Source: Clostridia bacterium (GTDB taxonomy: Bacteria > Bacillota > Clostridia > Oscillospirales > CAG-272). From it: a stretch of 17,552 nt of DNA. Below, piece after piece: positions 13,096 through 17,552 of the stretch; position 1 is the first letter of the stretch, and each line of letters starts with the position of its first letter. Location: assembly GCA_017408535.1 (NCBI GenBank), contig JAFQUL010000167.1, positions 1 through 17,552 on the forward strand, read 5' to 3'. Made by a program: the position numbers and the translations under genes. The notes below the pieces were generated by a model. The model saw only the letters and a list, made by a program, of their open reading frames with translations, had not been told where the DNA came from and ran no database searches.

Positions 13096-14610
13096 TTACT
13101 TTTCTTTCTTTTCGGGGATGGAATATTTACGCAAATATATCAAATGGTATATCACCGCAAGCACCACCGACAGATAAACAGAGGCATTGGGTCGGCGAAG
13201 CACTCCGGCGGTATTATAAGCGTGGGCCATACAGCAAAGGAATGCAATACCGTATGCCACCGCGTCTACCGTGAAATATTTTTTGAAGTCCTTTATAAGT
13301 GCCTTCATTATTATCAGTACAAAATATCCGATAAAAGCTATATAACCGGCAAAACCTACACGGCCGTAAAGGAAGTAAATGCCGTGGAAGTCGTTTTCAA
13401 CGTCGTAGATAGTTCCGTCAAAGGTAAATCTTGACAGCTCAACTCCAAACCACTTGGTGCTTTCGGGAGAGTCCTGCATAAGCATTTCCGCAAACATAAG
13501 CTTCTTTGCACGGGTAGAGGCAAAGCGTCTTACGTCAAGGGTATAGTCATACATCTCCATTGTCTTTTCAGCACCGAAGCGCTTGACAAAGTCGCCTACA
13601 TGTCTTTCGTAAATGGGAGTCAGGCTGGCGATCAGCCTTTCCTTCTCGTCCTTGGTTATATTATCCTTGTCGGGGTGTGTATCGTCTCCCGTATCCTCAG
13701 GGTCCTTGTGATCGGGGAGCTTGTCTATTAAGTTGTTTATATCCTCACGCTTGTCTGACAGCTCAGCATCTATTATCTGCTGGCGGTCAGTCTGTGCCTT
13801 GTCGCTGAGATTGAGGTGCTTGACGGTAGGAGATATCGGGAGAAGAACGATAAAGATCATAGCCATGGCAAGGAGTACTATACCATACTGCCAGCTCTTT
13901 TTACGCTCTATCAGTATTATCATAAGACCCATACCCACCGTCAGAGCGATAAGCCCCAGATAAGCAAGGCGTGTGGCAAACATAAACATTGAGAGACAGC
14001 ACATTGCCGCTGAAAGGGTAAAGGAAAGAATATTTCTGTTTTTACGTCTGAACTGCCAGAGCATAAGGATCGGGGAGAGCACGCAGAGGCTAGAGCTTTG
14101 TGAGTTTGTATTGTTGAACCAGCCGATTATTCCCGCACCGTCGCTGTAGGTGTGAGGATCTGTTCCGGTAAGGGTGCTTATCGCCTCTACCGCGAAGATA
14201 AATATCAGAGCGGCACAGGCACCGAACTGAATTGCGCCGTAGGCCTTGTCGCTGTGCTTCATAAAGGTAATGAGAGACATAACGAGCAGAGGTGTCTGAA
14301 TTACTCTGACATAGTTGGTAAAGTCACCTACCGGATCGGCAAAGCCAACCTGAATACAGGCAAACACGTGTCCTGCATAAATAACAGCCATTATAAGGAG
14401 TGAGATAAGATATGCTTTTTTCTTTTCCGTTACTGCAAACGCGCTGACGAGAGTAAGGGCAAGCACGGCCATTCTGAGGAGCAGAGTAGGAGCGTTTGAT
14501 ATCCCGAACTCGCTTAGCCAGAATGATATCACGTCCATAATCGGCTGGATCATAATGAGAACAGCGGCGATCATATGCGATTTTTCCGATATTCTTTCGG
14601 TGAGCTTCAT
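13096..14610 (-). CDS. O-antigen ligase/polymerase-like polytopic membrane protein
   Basis: A 504-residue membrane protein with about ten or more hydrophobic helices, e.g. near 12-32, 41-60, 66-86, 105-117, 126-147, 172-187, 195-235, 242-259, 415-437 and 447-493. A large extracytoplasmic loop (about 262-410) includes a very acidic Asp/His/Lys-rich stretch (299-323). It ends in ENDFHGIYFLYGRVGFAGY (405-423), which resembles the conserved loop end of the Wzy/WaaL/O-antigen ligase superfamily. In Gram-positives such proteins polymerise or attach lipid-linked glycan repeats outside the membrane. It sits between the GT4 and GT2 genes of one operon, 45 bases after the GT4 stop, with AAAGGA seven bases before the ATG. 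Whether it is a polymerase or a ligase cannot be settled here. Confidence 0.85.
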   Translation of the reverse strand: MKLTERISEKSHMIAAVLIMIQPIMDVISFWLSEFGISNAPTLLLRMAVLALTLVSAFAVTEKKKAYLISLLIMAVIYAGHVFACIQVGFADPVGDFTNYVRVIQTPLLVMSLITFMKHSDKAYGAIQFGACAALIFIFAVEAISTLTGTDPHTYSDGAGIIGWFNNTNSQSSSLCVLSPILMLWQFRRKNRNILSFTLSAAMCCLSMFMFATRLAYLGLIALTVGMGLMIILIERKKSWQYGIVLLAMAMIFIVLLPISPTVKHLNLSDKAQTDRQQIIDAELSDKREDINNLIDKLPDHKDPEDTGDDTHPDKDNITKDEKERLIASLTPIYERHVGDFVKRFGAEKTMEMYDYTLDVRRFASTRAKKLMFAEMLMQDSPESTKWFGVELSRFTFDGTIYDVENDFHGIYFLYGRVGFAGYIAFIGYFVLIIMKALIKDFKKYFTVDAVAYGIAFLCCMAHAYNTAGVLRRPNASVYLSVVLAVIYHLIYLRKYSIPEKKEK

Positions 14611-14655
14611 AGAGTATTCCTTTCAGATAAATAGGTAAATTGCCATAGCTGTGTG

Positions 14656-15783
14656 TCAGCCCAGTATGTTTTTCCATAGCGGAAGAATTTTTTCTTCCGT
14701 ATAGTTATATGACATCGCCTTTGCCTGTTTTCCGAAACGGCGAAGGGTATCTCTGTCGGCGAGAAGTGATGCGGCCTTTTCTGCCATAACGTCTTCATCT
14801 GCGTATGGAATGAGGTAACCGTTTTCGCAGTCGGATATTATTGCTCTCGGGCCTACCGGCACGTCGTAGGAGATAAGGGGAAGCCCTACAGATGATGCCT
14901 CAAGAAGCACCATCGGGAAGCACTCGGTGTGAGATGTCATAATATAAAGGTCGGAGGAGAGCATATACTCCTTTACCTTATCCGCGGATACCATTCCGGT
15001 GAGGGTCACACTTTCGCCAAGACCCAGTGCTTTTATTTCCTCTCTGAGCTTACCCTCTTCTTCTCCGCCGCCAACAATGGTAAGGGAGGCTTCGGGGATA
15101 CGGTCTTTTATTTTTGCAAATACACGTATCAGAGAGGAGAAGTTCTTAACCGGGTGGAGCCTGCCGGCAGAAACTATTCTGCAGCCTTCAAGAGCGGCGC
15201 TTTCCCCCGGCACCGTGTCAAGAATATTCGGGATCTCGGTGATCTTTATTCTCTTATTATCTCTGAGCCAGCCGGAAAAATTCTCACCCGACCAGGGACA
15301 AAGGACCACAAGACGGTCAATATTGCTGAAAGCTTTCTTTACAAAGCTTACGTACTTTTCGCTGTCATTATGAAGATGCTCCTGGGTGATGGTATTTACC
15401 CCTTCGGGTGCATATTTTGACAGCAGAAGAGCATATTCTGCTCTGGTGGAAAGAACTGTATCGCAGTCAAGGCCCTTTATTGCCTTTTTCATAAGAGTGT
15501 TTTTAAGATACAGTATCTTTGCCGCGCGGATACCCTCTTTTATTATTTTTATAGGATTTAATCTTTTTACTGCCGCCTTGAACTCTGCACGGTTGGGCTT
15601 GTCGTCAATGAGGTATCTTACCGTGACTCTCGGGTCAATGGGATACGCCGGCTTCTTGCCCATACTGTATACAGTTATCAGCTCTACCGAATAATGACCG
15701 CAGAGAGTATTTGCAAGGTTTACCGTCTGCTTTTCAATACCGCCATGCTGCAGGTGTAGCAATAATATAGAAATCTTTTTCAT
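14656..15783 (-). CDS. GT4-family glycosyltransferase (GT-B fold)
   Basis: A 375-residue glycosyltransferase, probably membrane-associated. The N-terminal domain opens with MKKISILLLHLQHGGIEKQ, the glycine-rich acceptor-side loop of GT4 enzymes. The C-terminal domain has IVSAGRLHPVKNF (203-215) for the donor phosphate, ASLTIVGGGEEEGKL (232-246) and the E-x7-E signature at Glu287 and Glu295 within HTECFPMVLLEASSVGLP. Length is normal for the family. It is the first gene of the glycan operon, about 58 bases after the predicted transcription start. Unusually, no convincing ribosome site precedes the ATG (only ACGG in AT-rich sequence), unlike every other gene here. Substrates are unknown; a retaining mechanism is expected from the family. 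Confidence 0.93.
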   Translation of the reverse strand: MKKISILLLHLQHGGIEKQTVNLANTLCGHYSVELITVYSMGKKPAYPIDPRVTVRYLIDDKPNRAEFKAAVKRLNPIKIIKEGIRAAKILYLKNTLMKKAIKGLDCDTVLSTRAEYALLLSKYAPEGVNTITQEHLHNDSEKYVSFVKKAFSNIDRLVVLCPWSGENFSGWLRDNKRIKITEIPNILDTVPGESAALEGCRIVSAGRLHPVKNFSSLIRVFAKIKDRIPEASLTIVGGGEEEGKLREEIKALGLGESVTLTGMVSADKVKEYMLSSDLYIMTSHTECFPMVLLEASSVGLPLISYDVPVGPRAIISDCENGYLIPYADEDVMAEKAASLLADRDTLRRFGKQAKAMSYNYTEEKILPLWKNILG

Positions 15784-15820
15784 ATTTATACCGTTTACGT
15801 TATTATTATGTTTTACAAAT

Positions 15821-15832
15821 GGGGAGATCCCC
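15821..15832 (-). promoter_or_regulatory. Inverted repeat in the leader of the glycan operon
   Basis: On the minus strand this reads GGGGATCTCCCC, two five-base GC-rich arms around a two-base centre, in otherwise AT-rich DNA about 10 bases downstream of the predicted start of transcription. It could be an operator. Its loop is too short for a good RNA hairpin unless the inner pairs open. Confidence 0.4.
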
Positions 15833-15847
15833 TATATTACTCGTATA

Positions 15848-15876
15848 ATTATACTCTATATTACAAAATAAATCAA
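15848..15876 (-). promoter_or_regulatory. Promoter of the four-gene glycan operon
   Basis: The minus strand reads TTGATT (15871-15876), a 17-base spacer, then a perfect TATAAT (15848-15853). Transcription would start near 15841. It lies between the upstream terminator and the GT4 start, the only gap large enough for a promoter of this operon. Confidence 0.75.
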
Positions 15877-15920
15877 TAATACGGGAGAAAAAACAGGTTG
15901 CGACAGATTCCCCGCAGTAT

Positions 15921-15960
15921 AATAAAATTCAGGCACCCTTACAGATAAAGGGTGCCTGAA
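15921..15960 (-). terminator. Strong intrinsic terminator of the right-edge gene
   Basis: TTCAGGCACCCTT (15928-15940) and AAGGGTGCCTGAA (15948-15960) form a perfect 13-bp stem with a seven-base loop, three bases after the stop codon. On the minus strand it is followed by TTTTATT. It ends transcription of the right-edge gene before the glycan-operon promoter. Confidence 0.9.
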
Positions 15961-15962
15961 TA

Positions 15963-17552
15963 TTAAGCATATTCCATAAGAAAATTAACAAGATCCATTA
16001 GACCGAAGTTTCTCAGATCGACCTGATGGACTACCTCGTACCGTCCGTCCCCGGCAAGAGCACCCATCCATACGTGCTCTCCGTCAATGGATACGAAGAA
16101 GTATGCGGTATCTGAAGCGGCTTCCTCGAATGCCTCAATGATGTAGGTATCGTAATATTCGAAATCCGACATCAATACTCTGTAGGTGCCGATAACCTTG
16201 AAATCCAGCAGCTCGCTTATTGCATCGCTTTCAAAAATAAATGCGTAAGCTCCGCCGAGAGTGTCCAGAAGAACTGCGATAGCCTCCTCCTCCGAGATAG
16301 CACCGCTGAGGTCTATTGTGTCATCGGGGGGAGTAGACTGTGATGAGCTTTCTATCTTCTTTCCTACCGAGGCGATATAATCGCAGGTGGTTGCTTCGTT
16401 ACTGCTTCTCGAGAATTTTTTACTGTCAGATTTGAGGAAACCGTAGACCAGAGAATCATTGTTCTCCTCTGCCTGAGAGAGCACCACCAGATATTTTGCT
16501 ATCTCCTGGTTTCTCATATGCATTACGTTGATGATCTTGTCCTTAAGTGACTGTTCTATATCAACGCTGAGCAGCGACACCTCAGCACAGGAGCGGGCTA
16601 CCATGGAGAATTTGAAATAAGCGTACATGGTGTCGCTGAGATCCTTTAAGCGGTCTTCTTTAACATCGTTTTGTAAAAAGCACTCAGCCGCTATCTCGTT
16701 TACCATTTGACCGCAGTTGTTCTGATAGTCTATTGCGTACTCCGCAAACTTGAAATGATCCATAGAGGTAAGTGAGTCTTTGATGTACGGTACAAAGGAT
16801 TTTGCCACGTTCCAGCCAATGACTAGCACGGCACCGGGACCGCCAATCAGACTTGCAAGGGGCATTTTGTCCATCATCAGGTTACCGCCCTCACGCTCGA
16901 GATATTCGGCAATTGCCTCATACCACTGAGGGTCTACAGTCAGCCCCGATGCATAGGACTTCAGCGGAGAGGCAAGTCCAAGGTCAGAGTTCTTTGCGTA
17001 TTTTTGCAGTGCCTTGATCGAGTTGCCGTCACGGGAGGACATTTTATCCATATAACCGTAGACGTTTACTGTAAACGCCGCAACATCCACAAAGGATACT
17101 CCGCCTACGTCTACAATGTCCATTTTGGAATTAATTGCTTTCAGACCGTCACCGGCTTTTCCCGTAGCGGTCTGAATATCAAAGATAGTATCCATCTTTT
17201 TGCTTACGCGGCTGAATTCGGGAATAAGGGATGCGTCCTTTGTTGCAAGCCCCATCAGCTCCTCGCATCGGTCTGCAAGCTGACCTAATTTACCGTCAAG
17301 AGCGTCTGTTGCAACGTAGGACAGTATACTTGCCGCCTTTGTGGCATCTCCTGCCGCCTTGTACGCGCTTACTACATCCTTGGCAGTACTGAGCTTAGAT
17401 ACGTCTGCCGTCAGGCTCTCCTCAGCGGCAGTAAGCTTTGCATAAGCCTCAAGCTCCTCGGCCGAGGGAGTGACAAAGAGATCCGCTATCTGTCTGACCA
17501 CGTTGTCATTGTATATTCCGGCATTTAGGTCAAATCCTATCTCGGTCCAGAA
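15963..17552 (-). CDS. Protein of unknown function, 5' end outside the window
   Basis: The last 529 residues of a protein whose reading frame is open to the window edge (the first visible residues are FWTEIGFDLN), so it is partial. A GTG at 17501 is only an internal Val codon. I do not recognise the family. The visible part is mostly Ala-rich, helix-forming sequence (about 20-165), then a glycine-rich hydrophobic segment LASLIGGPGAVLVIGWNVA that could enter a membrane, then a helical middle. After a Ser/Pro linker (SSSQSTPPDD), an acidic C-terminal domain of about 120 residues contains EEEAIAVLLDTLGGAYAF and VSIDGEHVWMGALAGDG, which looks like a small alpha/beta domain of the kind found at the end of secreted Firmicute proteins. 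Localisation cannot be judged without the N-terminus. A terminator abuts the stop codon, so it is not in the glycan operon. Confidence 0.75.
   Translation of the reverse strand, partial: FWTEIGFDLNAGIYNDNVVRQIADLFVTPSAEELEAYAKLTAAEESLTADVSKLSTAKDVVSAYKAAGDATKAASILSYVATDALDGKLGQLADRCEELMGLATKDASLIPEFSRVSKKMDTIFDIQTATGKAGDGLKAINSKMDIVDVGGVSFVDVAAFTVNVYGYMDKMSSRDGNSIKALQKYAKNSDLGLASPLKSYASGLTVDPQWYEAIAEYLEREGGNLMMDKMPLASLIGGPGAVLVIGWNVAKSFVPYIKDSLTSMDHFKFAEYAIDYQNNCGQMVNEIAAECFLQNDVKEDRLKDLSDTMYAYFKFSMVARSCAEVSLLSVDIEQSLKDKIINVMHMRNQEIAKYLVVLSQAEENNDSLVYGFLKSDSKKFSRSSNEATTCDYIASVGKKIESSSQSTPPDDTIDLSGAISEEEAIAVLLDTLGGAYAFIFESDAISELLDFKVIGTYRVLMSDFEYYDTYIIEAFEEAASDTAYFFVSIDGEHVWMGALAGDGRYEVVHQVDLRNFGLMDLVNFLMEYA

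Noticed and set aside
17499..17501. GTG as a true start of the right-edge gene
   Set aside because: The frame stays open to the window edge with coding-like residues (FWTEIGFDLN) and there is no ribosome site before the GTG, so the gene is treated as partial.

Overview
The window looks like chromosome of a Gram-positive anaerobe of class Clostridia, probably a Ruminococcus-like gut member of the Oscillospiraceae. That placement is inferred from LPxTG pilin and sortase families, the LILPAITVE-type signal peptide, moderate GC content, strong AGGAGG-type ribosome binding sites, and extracellular His/Cys repeats of a kind I associate with clostridial surface proteins. Every protein gene I can support is on the minus strand, so transcription runs from high to low coordinates.

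Right edge (17552-15921): a protein of unknown function, cut by the window edge at its 5' end and closed by a strong intrinsic terminator. Next (15876-11046) is a four-gene surface-glycan operon with a recognisable promoter: a GT4 glycosyltransferase, an O-antigen ligase/polymerase-like membrane protein and two GT2 glycosyltransferases. A small tandem DUF1508 (YegP-like) gene follows, with its own near-consensus promoter, a leader hairpin and an intrinsic terminator.

The main system (10470-248) is a sortase-assembled pilus operon of seven close or overlapping genes: a DivIVA-like coiled-coil protein, a signal peptidase I, a 1367-residue LPETG tip adhesin, the LPETG major pilin, a class C sortase, an LPQTG minor pilin, and a second sortase whose start overlaps the minor-pilin gene. 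The expected sequence of events is signal peptide removal by the peptidase, pilin polymerisation by the class C sortase, capping by the adhesin, and wall anchoring through the minor pilin, possibly by the second sortase. The adhesin carries ten His-x-His-x3-Cys units, a 16-Cys cluster, a CHAP-like domain that has lost its Cys and His, a thioester domain (Cys597/Gln675) and Cna-B domains. The DivIVA-like protein has Cys recurring at exact multiples of 11 residues.

Left end (1-247): no gene. It holds an array of small hairpins with unrelated stem sequences, separated by GTGAAAT in the left half and by its reverse complement ATTTCAC in the right half. This is the least explained sequence in the window. 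No tRNA, rRNA, insertion sequence or CRISPR array was seen.
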